64,000 nt of DNA, taken from Shewanella avicenniae (GTDB lineage Bacteria > Pseudomonadota > Gammaproteobacteria > Enterobacterales > Shewanellaceae). Below, piece by piece: positions 16,525 through 26,290 of the stretch. The position numbers and the translations under genes are program-made. The stretch spans positions 3,162,001 to 3,226,000 of the forward strand of contig NZ_CP071503.1 of assembly GCF_017354945.1 (NCBI RefSeq), given 5' to 3'. Position 1 is the stretch's first letter, and each line of letters starts with the position of its first letter. The notes under the pieces were generated by a model. That model ran no database searches. It was not told where the DNA came from and saw only the letters and a program-made list of their open reading frames with translations.

Positions 16525-17582
16525 GACGAATAAGACTCCAACCAGCGGCACGCCATCAAGCTTTGCTGTAATTGCGCAGCATCCAACGGTTGACGTGAAA
16601 TAAGCTCAATACGTGACTCCATTGCGTCATCAAGCTCTGATAAATTCAGCTGTTGTTGCAGTTGATTGATGCCGATAACGCCTTCGTCGGTCAGCATCAC
16701 CGCTTTTAGGCGCTCACAATCTTGCGCCTTCACCCATGCCATTAATGGCGCAAATTCAAAAATCCACGCAGGGCTAAAACGCCAGCCATAACTGTAATGG
16801 CCTTCGGCATGCTGCTGTTTGAAAATGATGCCGCTGGCGTCAAAATCATCGCTGGTTTCGTCTGCATCTGAAGCGTTAAACGCCTTACCCAGCCCAAAGC
16901 CTGCGTCATTAGCTAAGGCGCGCTGAGCTGGAACCGCCGTTTTCGCTTGCTGCGAGGCTAATAATGCGCGGGGTTGCTGCAAGGCTGCCAGTAAATCACT
17001 ATCGAGCGGTTGTTGTTGGCTCCACCGAAACAGCGCACTGGGAGCTAACTCAGCAGGCAACATCGCCAAAGCGGCATTAAGATCTAAATTCTCAGACCAA
17101 GTATCGGCTTTACTCAGCAACCACAGGTCACTGCTACGTAATTGATTTAAAAAGGTGTCATGCTCTGTGTAGCGCGTATCGAGCAGATTGCGCGGGTCAA
17201 CGACACAGCAACTGCGCTGCAAGCTAATAAGTTGCTGAAACTGCGAAGATGATAACAGCTTGATGATCTGCTGCGGATGCCCAAGCCCTGTGGGTTCAAT
17301 GATTAATCGGTCAGGCTTGGCTTTGGCTAGAAGTTGGGTAACCGCCACTTGCAGCGGCACGCCAGCGGCACAGCACAAGCAACCGCCCGGCACTTCGCGG
17401 ATCACGACCGAATCACTGCCCTGCATCAATGCGGCATCAATGCCAATTTCACCGAACTCGTTGACCAACACCGCCCAGGTTTCATGGGCAGGTTTGGCCT
17501 TTAATAGCGCTTGAATAAAGGTAGTTTTACCCGCGCCTAAAAAGCCGGTAATCACATTGGTAGGAATATTGGCAAGAATCAT
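16521..17582 (-). CDS. CobW/COG0523 family GTPase (putative metallochaperone)
   Basis: A 353-residue G3E GTPase. The Walker A GFLGAGKT is at residues 13-20, the metal-binding GCLCC motif (CXCC type) at 67-71, IEPTGLGHP near 96, and SKAD (NKXD-like) near 157. The C-terminal CobW_C domain begins around residue 255. COG0523 proteins deliver metals such as zinc or cobalt to client enzymes; the client is unknown here. Unusually it is coupled to a MATE exporter by a 4-nt overlap. The linker around residues 236-246 is acidic (Asp/Glu/Ser) rather than histidine-rich. Confidence 0.9.
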   Translation of the reverse strand: MILANIPTNVITGFLGAGKTTFIQALLKAKPAHETWAVLVNEFGEIGIDAALMQGSDSVVIREVPGGCLCCAAGVPLQVAVTQLLAKAKPDRLIIEPTGLGHPQQIIKLLSSSQFQQLISLQRSCCVVDPRNLLDTRYTEHDTFLNQLRSSDLWLLSKADTWSENLDLNAALAMLPAELAPSALFRWSQQQPLDSDLLAALQQPRALLASQQAKTAVPAQRALANDAGFGLGKAFNASDADETSDDFDASGIIFKQQHAEGHYSYGWRFSPAWIFEFAPLMAWVKAQDCERLKAVMLTDEGVIGINQLQQQLNLSELDDAMESRIELISRQPLDAAQLQQSLMACRWLESYSS

Positions 17583-17597
17583 CAGTTTGGTCGCTAG

Positions 17598-17625
17598 TTG
17601 GCTGTGGCAAATTGGCTGTGGCTAA
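17598..17625. repeat. 14-bp tandem duplication
   Basis: TTGGCTGTGGCAAA followed directly by TTGGCTGTGGCTAA (one mismatch), in the leader of the CobW-type gene. It is probably a recent slippage duplication. Confidence 0.6.
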
Positions 17626-17751
17626 TTTGCCGCAGCTATTTGTCTACAGCTGTTTATATAAAAGAAAAAACGACCAAGTGTACCCTGATTTATGTGCGGC
17701 CACACAGGCTAACGCTGATTTTTTGGCAGAAGAACGCCATTGCAAACGGAG

Positions 17752-20700
17752 TCACCCGTGACGGCGTTTATTAGGTGCCAGATAGCGCAGCTCAAACTGT
17801 TCACAAGGCAATGGACGGGAATAGAAGTAGCCCTGCGCATAATCACAGCCCATCTGTTGCAGGATCTCGACCTGCGCCTTGGTTTCAACTCCTTCGGCTA
17901 TCACCTTAATCCCCAATTTATGGGCCATCACGATGATCGCTTCACATAAGGTGACGTTGTTTTCATCCTCTTCCAACTGATTGGTAAAGGAGCGATCGAT
18001 TTTCAGATAATCGATATCAAACCGCTTCAAATAGGCCAGCGATGAATAGCCAGTACCAAAGTCATCGAGCGACACCTGCACCCCGTTATCGCGATAACGC
18101 AGCAGTTTTTCCGAAACGTTATCATTGGCTTCTAGCAGCAAGCCCTCGGTGATTTCGATACACACACAACTGCCAGGCACGCCTTTCTGCTCAAGGTAAG
18201 TAAACCATGCATCAAAGCGTTGCCCTTCATCGCGGAACTGAATGGGGGATTTGTTGATGCTAATTTGCACCTCAATATCGTAACGCTCACGCCACGCCAC
18301 TATTTGGTTTACCGCCTTGCGGAAGATCCAATCGCCAATGTCCATGATCAAGCCGGTATCTTCTGCGATTGGAATAAATTCCCCCGGTGAAATAGCACCA
18401 CGGGTGGAGTGATGCCAGCGGATTAAGGCTTCCACCTTGACCACTTGTTGGGTATTTAGGTCGGTGATTGGCTGGTAGTACACATCGAAATCACAAGCAG
18501 CCACAGCCTCACGCAGATCTTGGATCAGCTTCATTCGATAGTGAGCGTGCTGCTGCATCGAATGAGTGAAATAGTTGAAGCGATTGCGCCCCATCTCTTT
18601 GGCGGCATACATTGCCTGATCGGCGTGCTTCAACAACACCTCTTCGCTGGTGCCATCGTCAGGGAACAACGTAATGCCGATACTGGCGCTGATGTAGGCG
18701 CTTTCATCGCCCAACTGAAATGGCTCAGCCAACTGTTGCAAAATCAACTGCGCCACCCGCTCGATACCTTTGCTGTCGTTGGCATCCATTAACAGCAGGG
18801 TAAATTCATCCCCGCCTAAACGCGCCACAAAGTCAGATTCGCGCACACAGCTGCAAATGCGCCCAGCCGCCTGTTGCAACAAGCGGTCGCCCATATCGTG
18901 GCCAAGGGTATCGTTAATCTCTTTGAAGTGGTCTAAATCTAAAAACAACAACGCCAGTTTGGTGCCACGACGATTGGCTTTACGGATTTCGGCACTGATC
19001 TGCTCAAGGAACATGCGTCGATTGGGCAAACCGGTAAGCGGATCGTAGTTCGCTTGTTTCCAGATTAATTGCTCACTGGTTTTCTTCTCAGTGATATCAG
19101 AGAACAGCACAATCCAGCGCTGATCATTGGCTTTATCGGTCAAGGTATTGATCGACAACCACACCACAATCTCACGGCCATCTTTGCAGGTGAGCCACAA
19201 CTCGCCTTGCCAGCGTTTTTCACGCGCTAACTCTCGCCGAATATGGCGATAATCTGTGCCCGTATGTTGCTGACTTTGGAGCAGATTGATATTGCGCCCC
19301 AAAATATCGCCCTCGCGATAACCGGTAATGGCTGAAAACGCCGGATTAATGGTGATAATTACCCCGCGGCTGTTGGTCACCGTCATCGCTTCAGTGCTGT
19401 GCTTATAAACGGATGCGGCCAACAGCAAAGAACTTTCACGCTGCTTTTGTTCGGTAATATCTTCATGCACCCCACAGAGGCTGATGGCGCTACCTTGCTC
19501 ATTTCGCTCCGTCACTTTACCGGTAACACGCAGCCAACGCGGCTCTCCGTCAGGTCGCCTCAAACGATACTCATGGGTAAAACGCGGTGATTTTCCCGCA
19601 AGGTGTAATTCTAACTTCTGAAATAACTCGGTCAGTTCAGCGGGTTCTATCAGGCTAAACAACGCATGACGCCCGCGTTGCTCAACATCTTCCGCGGTGC
19701 AACCTATGAGTTCGATGGAGCGCTTATCCAAAAAGAACTTATCGCTGGGCACATCCCAGCGCCAATACCCTAATCCGCTGCTGTTAAGCACTAATTCTAA
19801 TTGCTCGAAACTCGCAGCAAGCTTTTGCTCAGTCACTTTTGCAGAAGTCACATCGACAAACCCAGTAATCACCAAAGCAACTTTGCCATTTTGATATTTA
19901 CACGACACCGTGGTTTGGCAGTAGACGGATTCGCCATTCCTTTTTATCAGGCGTTTCTCAAACTCGTAGCTATCAATTTTGCGCGCCAGCAGTTGGTCGC
20001 TGAGCGCTTGTTCGCGGTTTATATCTTGTGGGTGAGTAATTTGAATCCAATTCAGCTCAAGCAATTCCGCTTCAGAGTAGCCCAACATGCGGCATAAGCC
20101 TGGGTTTACCTTAATCCAATGAAGTTTAGCGTCGGCAATGGCAATGCCTATATTGCCGAGATCAAACTGAGCGCGAAACAGGTAATCATCATGGGATTTT
20201 TCCAATTGGTACTGCTGATATTGCAATCTGTTCGCCAGCAAGATCCCCATAATCGCGGTAGCAATTGGGAAGATAGTGAGAGCGGGTAACGCCATGGTAA
20301 AGATCACATCAACCGCCACATCAATCGGCAATAACTGATTCGCTAACAACATGGGCAACTGAGTTACGCCGGCAAACACTAGTAATTCTGGAATTTTGAT
20401 GCTGTGCAGCTCGCCGTATCGATGTTGACGCCACTCGCGCCACGCCAAACCAATCAAAATAGCGGACCAGATAGCCGCAATCCCCGGTGCAACGCCAATA
20501 CCGCCGAGTGACATGCGAAAAAACGTCGCAATAACGCCAGCAATTACGGTTGGAATGGGGCCGAAAAACAGCCCCGCAAGACTAAGTAGAATGGTGCGAC
20601 CATCATGAATAATGCCGGGCGAGACACGCCATGGGGTGAGAATAACCGCCATGCACAGAATGCCGATAATAATACCAGCGAGTATCTGCCAAGCGTATTT

Positions 20701-20811
20701 ATAGCGAGAATTGCTATTAAGCGGAATAGCCTCAAAAGCGACAATTAGGACTAATAAAAGCGCAGCATTTTGAACGATAACCAGCACAATATTGGGCGCC
20801 ATCTGCGACAT
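17752..20811 (-). CDS. LytS-type 5TM sensor with PAS, GGDEF and EAL domains
   Basis: A 1019-residue cyclic-di-GMP turnover protein. Residues about 1-200 are a membrane domain of the 5TMR-LYT type (IIHDGRTILLSLAGLFFGP near 73, RMSLGG near 103). Three PAS domains with PAC-like ends follow (about 205-580). The diguanylate cyclase domain has an intact RLGGDEF active site near residue 667, and the phosphodiesterase domain an intact EALIRW near 792 and DDFGTGYSSLAYLKR near 915. Both catalytic signatures look functional, so net activity cannot be predicted. It follows glgA by 64 nt on the same strand with no terminator between, and may be the last gene of the glycogen operon. Confidence 0.93.
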   Translation of the reverse strand: MSQMAPNIVLVIVQNAALLLVLIVAFEAIPLNSNSRYKYAWQILAGIIIGILCMAVILTPWRVSPGIIHDGRTILLSLAGLFFGPIPTVIAGVIATFFRMSLGGIGVAPGIAAIWSAILIGLAWREWRQHRYGELHSIKIPELLVFAGVTQLPMLLANQLLPIDVAVDVIFTMALPALTIFPIATAIMGILLANRLQYQQYQLEKSHDDYLFRAQFDLGNIGIAIADAKLHWIKVNPGLCRMLGYSEAELLELNWIQITHPQDINREQALSDQLLARKIDSYEFEKRLIKRNGESVYCQTTVSCKYQNGKVALVITGFVDVTSAKVTEQKLAASFEQLELVLNSSGLGYWRWDVPSDKFFLDKRSIELIGCTAEDVEQRGRHALFSLIEPAELTELFQKLELHLAGKSPRFTHEYRLRRPDGEPRWLRVTGKVTERNEQGSAISLCGVHEDITEQKQRESSLLLAASVYKHSTEAMTVTNSRGVIITINPAFSAITGYREGDILGRNINLLQSQQHTGTDYRHIRRELAREKRWQGELWLTCKDGREIVVWLSINTLTDKANDQRWIVLFSDITEKKTSEQLIWKQANYDPLTGLPNRRMFLEQISAEIRKANRRGTKLALLFLDLDHFKEINDTLGHDMGDRLLQQAAGRICSCVRESDFVARLGGDEFTLLLMDANDSKGIERVAQLILQQLAEPFQLGDESAYISASIGITLFPDDGTSEEVLLKHADQAMYAAKEMGRNRFNYFTHSMQQHAHYRMKLIQDLREAVAACDFDVYYQPITDLNTQQVVKVEALIRWHHSTRGAISPGEFIPIAEDTGLIMDIGDWIFRKAVNQIVAWRERYDIEVQISINKSPIQFRDEGQRFDAWFTYLEQKGVPGSCVCIEITEGLLLEANDNVSEKLLRYRDNGVQVSLDDFGTGYSSLAYLKRFDIDYLKIDRSFTNQLEEDENNVTLCEAIIVMAHKLGIKVIAEGVETKAQVEILQQMGCDYAQGYFYSRPLPCEQFELRYLAPNKRRHG

Positions 20812-20875
20812 AGAATCCCTAATAAATTAAGCAACTAAGTCAAAGTTTAGCACAGCGCCCGATTCGCAGAGTTAA

Positions 20876-22468
20876 TCAAGCAAATCCATATAACTCATTC
20901 ACATACCGCTCGGCGCTGGCTTGCCATTCAAAGCGACAACTGCCGGCGTTCTCAACCATTGACTGCCACGCTTCAGCGCCATAAAGCGCTAAAGCACGAT
21001 CAAGGGTATCGAGTAATTCTGCGGCTTGCGCCTGCAGATTTTCACCGCCGAACGTAAAACCGTTTTTGCCATCCACGACAGTATCACGCAGCCCGCCCAC
21101 ACTGTGAACTAGGCAAGGTTGTGCCGCTCGCAATGCTAACATCTGGCTGATGCCACAAGGCTCAAATGAGCTGGGCATTAAAAACAGATCGCCACACTGA
21201 TACAAAGCCGTTGACAGTTCTTCATGGTAGCCGTTGATAAACAGGAAATTATCATGTCTTGCGGCGACTTCGCTGAACTGCCGCGCAATCGCATCATCAC
21301 CGCTGCCCAATAACCAAAAACGCGCTTTTTCATCCCATTGCTTGAGCCGCTTTAATACCGCATCAAGCACGATGCGGCCTTGCCAAGGCTGCCGCAGCAG
21401 TAGCACTTTTTGGTCGGTTAACCGCCCCACGGACGTCATTAAAAAGCCCTTAGGACGACGCTGTTGGAACAAACGGATCTGCGCAATTAACTCAGATGGA
21501 TGCACGGTTTCACTAAAGCCAAGTTTGTATAACAGCGCTTCGTTGGCCAGTGACACCAGTTTGCGTTTGGTCTTGTCTCGCTGCACTTCAGTAACCCGTT
21601 GCTCGGCATATTCACAGCCGTTGAGGATGCCGTAAAGCTTACCTTTGCGCTGAATATATTGCAGATCCAGCTCTAACCCTTCACCACCGAAGAAGCCTTG
21701 TTCATGCTGCGATGGTTGCAACACTTCTTCCGCATAGCCCGGTGACACTAGATGCACCGCATCACTCAGGGTGATCGCCGCGCGTAGCGGATTGACGCAA
21801 TCAGGATAGCGAGGGTCAATCACTGAATTAAGCAGATGATGCTGCAAGCGCAATAGCTCAGGAAACCACGCTTCGAGCGAGGAGATATCACCACGAAGTG
21901 GACGGATGCCCTGCATCGCCAAGTTATGAATACTCAACACGACAGGCACATCCTGCAGGGCTTTGTATTCGGTAATATAGTGACGCAACATAGTAAAAAA
22001 GCCGCAATGCCAGTCATGCAGATGTAGACGCTGTGGCATTGGAATAAAACCCGCACATAGCGCGGTTGCAACCGCAGTACAGTACAGGGCGAATTTTCCT
22101 GCATCGGTGGCAAATGGACGCCCGGGGGCGTCCTGGGTGTAAATCGCATGGCCGGGGGAGACAAACATCTGGTGCGCTAACAGATAAATTAACGCCCCTT
22201 GTTGCAGCGGATTGGGCATACGATAGAGCTTCATCAGATAATGGCCGCTATCAAAATGCACCGGAAACTCACACACATATTCCGCCTGCTGCTCTCTGGC
22301 GAGAAAACCATAGTCAGGCATGACGATATGGGCGGTGACACCGTTTTTGGCGAGTGCGCCGGGCAAATCCCGAATCACATCCGCCATTCCCCCAACTTTT
22401 GCTCCTTTCAAGGCGGCATTTTCTGCCGCCAACATCAACACTTCACGCACATTTGGCGATTGCTGCAT
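20876..22468 (-). CDS. glgA: Glycogen synthase (ADP-glucose)
   Basis: Transfers glucose from ADP-glucose to the growing alpha-1,4-glucan. The 530-residue GT5 enzyme has the substrate-binding KVGGMADVIRDLP motif near residue 21 (KXGGLXDV in the family), HDWHCGFF near 150, and the C-terminal SSFEPCGISQMLALR near 437, containing the conserved catalytic Glu. It is somewhat longer than the E. coli enzyme (about 477). The ATG shares one base with the glgC stop (TAATG), so translation is coupled. Confidence 0.96.
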   Translation of the reverse strand: MQQSPNVREVLMLAAENAALKGAKVGGMADVIRDLPGALAKNGVTAHIVMPDYGFLAREQQAEYVCEFPVHFDSGHYLMKLYRMPNPLQQGALIYLLAHQMFVSPGHAIYTQDAPGRPFATDAGKFALYCTAVATALCAGFIPMPQRLHLHDWHCGFFTMLRHYITEYKALQDVPVVLSIHNLAMQGIRPLRGDISSLEAWFPELLRLQHHLLNSVIDPRYPDCVNPLRAAITLSDAVHLVSPGYAEEVLQPSQHEQGFFGGEGLELDLQYIQRKGKLYGILNGCEYAEQRVTEVQRDKTKRKLVSLANEALLYKLGFSETVHPSELIAQIRLFQQRRPKGFLMTSVGRLTDQKVLLLRQPWQGRIVLDAVLKRLKQWDEKARFWLLGSGDDAIARQFSEVAARHDNFLFINGYHEELSTALYQCGDLFLMPSSFEPCGISQMLALRAAQPCLVHSVGGLRDTVVDGKNGFTFGGENLQAQAAELLDTLDRALALYGAEAWQSMVENAGSCRFEWQASAERYVNELYGFA

Positions 22469-23736
22469 TATTCGTATCCCACCGGCAAGCCAAGCATATC
22501 TCGAGTGACTAACACGACCCCATCTTTGGAGACCCTGAAGCCTTTAGCTCGGTCATGGTCATGGTTGTAGCCTATCTCCATTCCTTCAGGAATAATGCAA
22601 CCACGATCGATAATTGCCTTCTTAATTTTACAGTTACGCAGCACAACTACATCGGGCAGAATCACCGAATCTTCTACCAGCGAGTATGAGCAGACACGTA
22701 CCTCGTTAAACAACACGCAGTGACGTACAGTCGCCCCAGAAATAATACAACCGCTTGAGACCACCGAGTCCACAGCCATACCGCGACGGCCATCATCATC
22801 AAACACAAATTTAGCCGGTGGCAGTTGCTCTTGGTAGGTCCAGATTGGCCACTTGGCATCGTACAAGTTCAATGCTGGCGTTGGGTACAGCAGTTCCATA
22901 TTGGCCAGCCAGAACGAATCCAAGGTGCCCACATCGCGCCAGTATGCCGGTTCATTGGGAAACGCACTGCGGAACGGATAGGCAAATACATTGTGTTTTT
23001 CGATAATAGACGGAATGATATCCATACCAAAATCACGTTTTGATTCAGAGTTTTGCGCATCTTTACGCAACTGGTCAAACAGAAATTCAGTATTGAATAC
23101 ATAGTTGCCCATCGACGCTAAACATAATTCGGCGTTATCTGGCAGCGGTTTTGGATGCGCGGGTTTCTCTTGGAAGCCTAAAATGCGATTGCTGTGATCT
23201 ACTTCCATCACCCCAAACGAATTCGCCGCTTCTTCAATGGGCACTTCCATACAGCAGCAGGTCATATCCGCGCCCGACTCCGCATGAGCCGCCAGCAAAC
23301 CAGCGTAGTCCATGCGGTACACATGGTCGCCAGACAACACCATCACGTAACGGGGTAATTCGTGACGAATAATATCGATGTTTTGGAATACCGCGTCGGC
23401 GGTGCCTTGGTACCAACTATCAGAAAATCGTTGTGACGCTGGCAGAATTTCAACTGACTCGCCCAACTCTTTCTTAAAATGCCCCCAACCACGCATGATA
23501 TGGCGAATAAGTGAGTGTGACTTATATTGGGTCACGACCCCTACCCGGCGTATACCGGAGTTGATGCAGTTCGACAATGGAAAATCAATAATCCGAAATT
23601 TGCCCCCGAAATACAGCGCAGGCTTTGCCCGCCAATCGGTTAATTCATGCAAGCGGCTCCCACGGCCCCCAGCAAGAATCAAGGCGTACGTATCTCGAGT
23701 AAGATTACTGATATAACGCGGACTAGAATTTGGCAT
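22468..23736 (-). CDS. glgC: Glucose-1-phosphate adenylyltransferase
   Basis: Makes ADP-glucose from ATP and glucose-1-phosphate, the committed step of glycogen synthesis. The 422-residue enzyme contains [16 protein letters not shown] near residue 18, [20 protein letters not shown] near 34, [10 protein letters not shown] near 135, and a C-terminal left-handed beta-helix with hexapeptide-type repeats. The start is the ATG beginning MPNSSPRY, with a GGAG ribosome site; a longer frame to 23838 would overlap glgP and has no such site. It lies 37 nt after glgP. The enzyme in other bacteria is controlled by glycolytic intermediates and AMP. Confidence 0.96.
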   Translation of the reverse strand: MPNSSPRYISNLTRDTYALILAGGRGSRLHELTDWRAKPALYFGGKFRIIDFPLSNCINSGIRRVGVVTQYKSHSLIRHIMRGWGHFKKELGESVEILPASQRFSDSWYQGTADAVFQNIDIIRHELPRYVMVLSGDHVYRMDYAGLLAAHAESGADMTCCCMEVPIEEAANSFGVMEVDHSNRILGFQEKPAHPKPLPDNAELCLASMGNYVFNTEFLFDQLRKDAQNSESKRDFGMDIIPSIIEKHNVFAYPFRSAFPNEPAYWRDVGTLDSFWLANMELLYPTPALNLYDAKWPIWTYQEQLPPAKFVFDDDGRRGMAVDSVVSSGCIISGATVRHCVLFNEVRVCSYSLVEDSVILPDVVVLRNCKIKKAIIDRGCIIPEGMEIGYNHDHDRAKGFRVSKDGVVLVTRDMLGLPVGYE

Positions 23737-23773
23737 ATAGCTCCGTCTCCCCAAACCTAAATTAATGGATAGC

Positions 23774-26290
23774 CTAGTTAGCTTTCCAGATATGATCCCT
23801 ATAACCTGCAATGGTGAAGTCGCTCGAGAAGCGACCACTCGCTGCAGTGTTTCTTATACTCATGGCTGTCCAGCGTTGGCGGTCTTGATAGAGATTAGCT
23901 GCATCAAGTTGCGCTAAGCGGAAAGCTTCAAAATCGGCAGCCAACATCCAAGGATCGGTCGGTGATTCAATTGCCATCACCAATGGTTCAAAAATACCGG
24001 GTTCTTGTAAGCTAAAGTGGCCACTCTTTATTAATGTCATTACCCCGTTCAGCGCCTCTGAAGCGGCAATGTATTCCCATGGTCGATAATGGCGGCGTAA
24101 CTCTTCTACCTGTTTTGCATTAAGACCAAACAGGAAGAAATTCTCTTCGCCGACTTGCTCTAACATCTCAATATTGGCGCCATCGAGGGTGCCTATCGTC
24201 ATCGCGCCATTCATCATAAATTTCATATTGCCGGTGCCGGACGCTTCTTTACCGGCAGTAGAAATCTGTTCCGACAGATCAGTGCCCGGACAGATCACTT
24301 CCATCGCCGATACGTTGTAATCCGGCAAAAATGCAAACCGCAGCCAAGGATTGACCTTAGGATCGCAATTGATCATATGCGCCACATTGTTGGCTAACTT
24401 AATGATTAACTTGGCGATGGCGTAACCTGGTGCGGCTTTCCCCCCAATCAACACACATCGTGGCTGCATACCTTGAGTATCGCCATTGATAATGCGTTGA
24501 TACAAATGGATAACATGCAAAATATTCAGCAACTGACGCTTGTATTCGTGGATCCGTTTTACCTGCACGTCAAACATCATTGAGGTGTCGAAATTCACAT
24601 AACAACGTTCCGCCACCAGTTTGGCCAACGCCGCTTTGTTTTCCTGTTTCACCTTGTACCAAGCATCGCCAAAGGTTTTGTTGTCAGCAAATTTGTTGAG
24701 CCCTTCCAGTTTAGACAAATCCGTGACCCAGCTATCGCCGAGTTTGCTGCTGATCAGTGACGCGAGTTTCGGGTTACAGTGAGCCAGCCAACGTCTTGGC
24801 GTCACGCCATTGGTGCGGTTGTTGAATTTTTCTGGCCACAACTCATAAAAATCGCGGAATAAGCCACTCATCAGCAACTCAGTGTGCAATGCCGCCACAC
24901 CATTCACCGAATAGGACGCCACAATTGCCAAATAGGCCATGCGAACATGCGGCACTGGTCCCTCTTCAATAATCGACATATTACGCAGCTTGTCGATATT
25001 GCCTGGCCAACGATGGGCCACTTGATCTAAATAGCGCGCGTTAATCTCAAAGATGATCTCCATGATCCGCGGCAACATATGCTGGAACATGCGTACTGGC
25101 CAGCGCTCCAACGCTTCTGGCAGTAACGTATGGTTGGTGTAGGCCATACTTTGGGTCACAATGGCCCACGCCGGATCCCAATCCATTTCATACACATCCA
25201 CCAGCAGGCGCATTAACTCAGGGACAGCAATCGCGGGGTGCGTATCGTTCAGTTGAATCGCATTCAGTTTGGCAAATTCGCTGAAATCCATGCCATGCTG
25301 CGCTACCCAGTTGCGCAACAAGTCCTGCAAGCTGGCCGATGACAAGAAATACTGTTGCCGCAGGCGCAGCTCTTTGCCGTTTTCACTGCTGTCATTGGGA
25401 TAGAGCACCATGGTGATCTGTTCCGCCAAGTTTTTAGCGGCCACCGCTTCGGTGTAATCCCCTTGGTTAAACTCGGCCAAATCAAACTCGTTGGTGGCTT
25501 CGGCTTTCCACAATCTCAAGGTGTTAACCCGGCCATTGCGATACCCCGGCACCGGCATATCGTAGGCCACGGCAGCCACATCTTGAGTATCGCTCCACAA
25601 CATGTGACGGCGGCCAGTGGCATCCACATAGCTGTGGGTGTGACCAAAAAATTTCACTGTGACATTGTGCTGCGGCACTCGCACTTCCCACGGATTACCA
25701 TCACGCAACCAACGGTCAGGCTGTTCAATCTGATAGCCATCAACAATCTTTTGCACAAACATGCCGTATTCGTAACGAATGCCATAGCCAGTGACTGACA
25801 GATCCAGCGTGGCGCAGCTATCCAGAAAACACGCTGCTAAGCGGCCTAAACCACCATTCCCTAAACCAGCATCGTGCTCTTGTTGCTCCAAGGCTTCGAG
25901 CGATACCGCATACTCATTTAATACTTGGCGACATTCATCGGTCAGATCCATGTTCAATAGCGCGTTGCCCATGGCACGCCCCATCAAGAACTCCAGCGAC
26001 AGATACGCCACATGTTTCTTGCCTTGCTGATTGTCCTTTTTACGAGTTTCGCGCCAGTCATCCAGCAATTGCTCTTTAACTGCAATAGCAAGAGCATGGA
26101 ACATGCTGGCTTCGGACTGCTCATCTCGGGTTAAGTCGTAACGTAATTGCCGTTCAAACGCGACTTTCAACGAATCGCACGGTTCGCATCCTGCTGTGGG
26201 TTTAGGAGCGGCAGATTTCGTGGTCGCGGCTTTTGCAGTAGTGCGCGTAGTCGACCTTTTGCTTGGCGTTTTCTTTGACTCTTCAGTCAT
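23774..26290 (-). CDS. glgP: Glycogen/maltodextrin phosphorylase
   Basis: Releases glucose-1-phosphate from glycogen ends by phosphorolysis. The 838-residue PLP enzyme has family signatures [21 protein letters not shown] near residue 135, [10 protein letters not shown] near 580 and the PLP region [20 protein letters not shown] near 676, with the conserved Lys after Asn-Met. Residues 1-40 form an unusual Thr/Lys/Ala-rich extension ending in a CEPC pair, not present in E. coli GlgP as I remember it. The start overlaps the glgX stop (ATGA). Confidence 0.95.
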   Translation of the reverse strand: MTEESKKTPSKRSTTRTTAKAATTKSAAPKPTAGCEPCDSLKVAFERQLRYDLTRDEQSEASMFHALAIAVKEQLLDDWRETRKKDNQQGKKHVAYLSLEFLMGRAMGNALLNMDLTDECRQVLNEYAVSLEALEQQEHDAGLGNGGLGRLAACFLDSCATLDLSVTGYGIRYEYGMFVQKIVDGYQIEQPDRWLRDGNPWEVRVPQHNVTVKFFGHTHSYVDATGRRHMLWSDTQDVAAVAYDMPVPGYRNGRVNTLRLWKAEATNEFDLAEFNQGDYTEAVAAKNLAEQITMVLYPNDSSENGKELRLRQQYFLSSASLQDLLRNWVAQHGMDFSEFAKLNAIQLNDTHPAIAVPELMRLLVDVYEMDWDPAWAIVTQSMAYTNHTLLPEALERWPVRMFQHMLPRIMEIIFEINARYLDQVAHRWPGNIDKLRNMSIIEEGPVPHVRMAYLAIVASYSVNGVAALHTELLMSGLFRDFYELWPEKFNNRTNGVTPRRWLAHCNPKLASLISSKLGDSWVTDLSKLEGLNKFADNKTFGDAWYKVKQENKAALAKLVAERCYVNFDTSMMFDVQVKRIHEYKRQLLNILHVIHLYQRIINGDTQGMQPRCVLIGGKAAPGYAIAKLIIKLANNVAHMINCDPKVNPWLRFAFLPDYNVSAMEVICPGTDLSEQISTAGKEASGTGNMKFMMNGAMTIGTLDGANIEMLEQVGEENFFLFGLNAKQVEELRRHYRPWEYIAASEALNGVMTLIKSGHFSLQEPGIFEPLVMAIESPTDPWMLAADFEAFRLAQLDAANLYQDRQRWTAMSIRNTAASGRFSSDFTIAGYRDHIWKAN

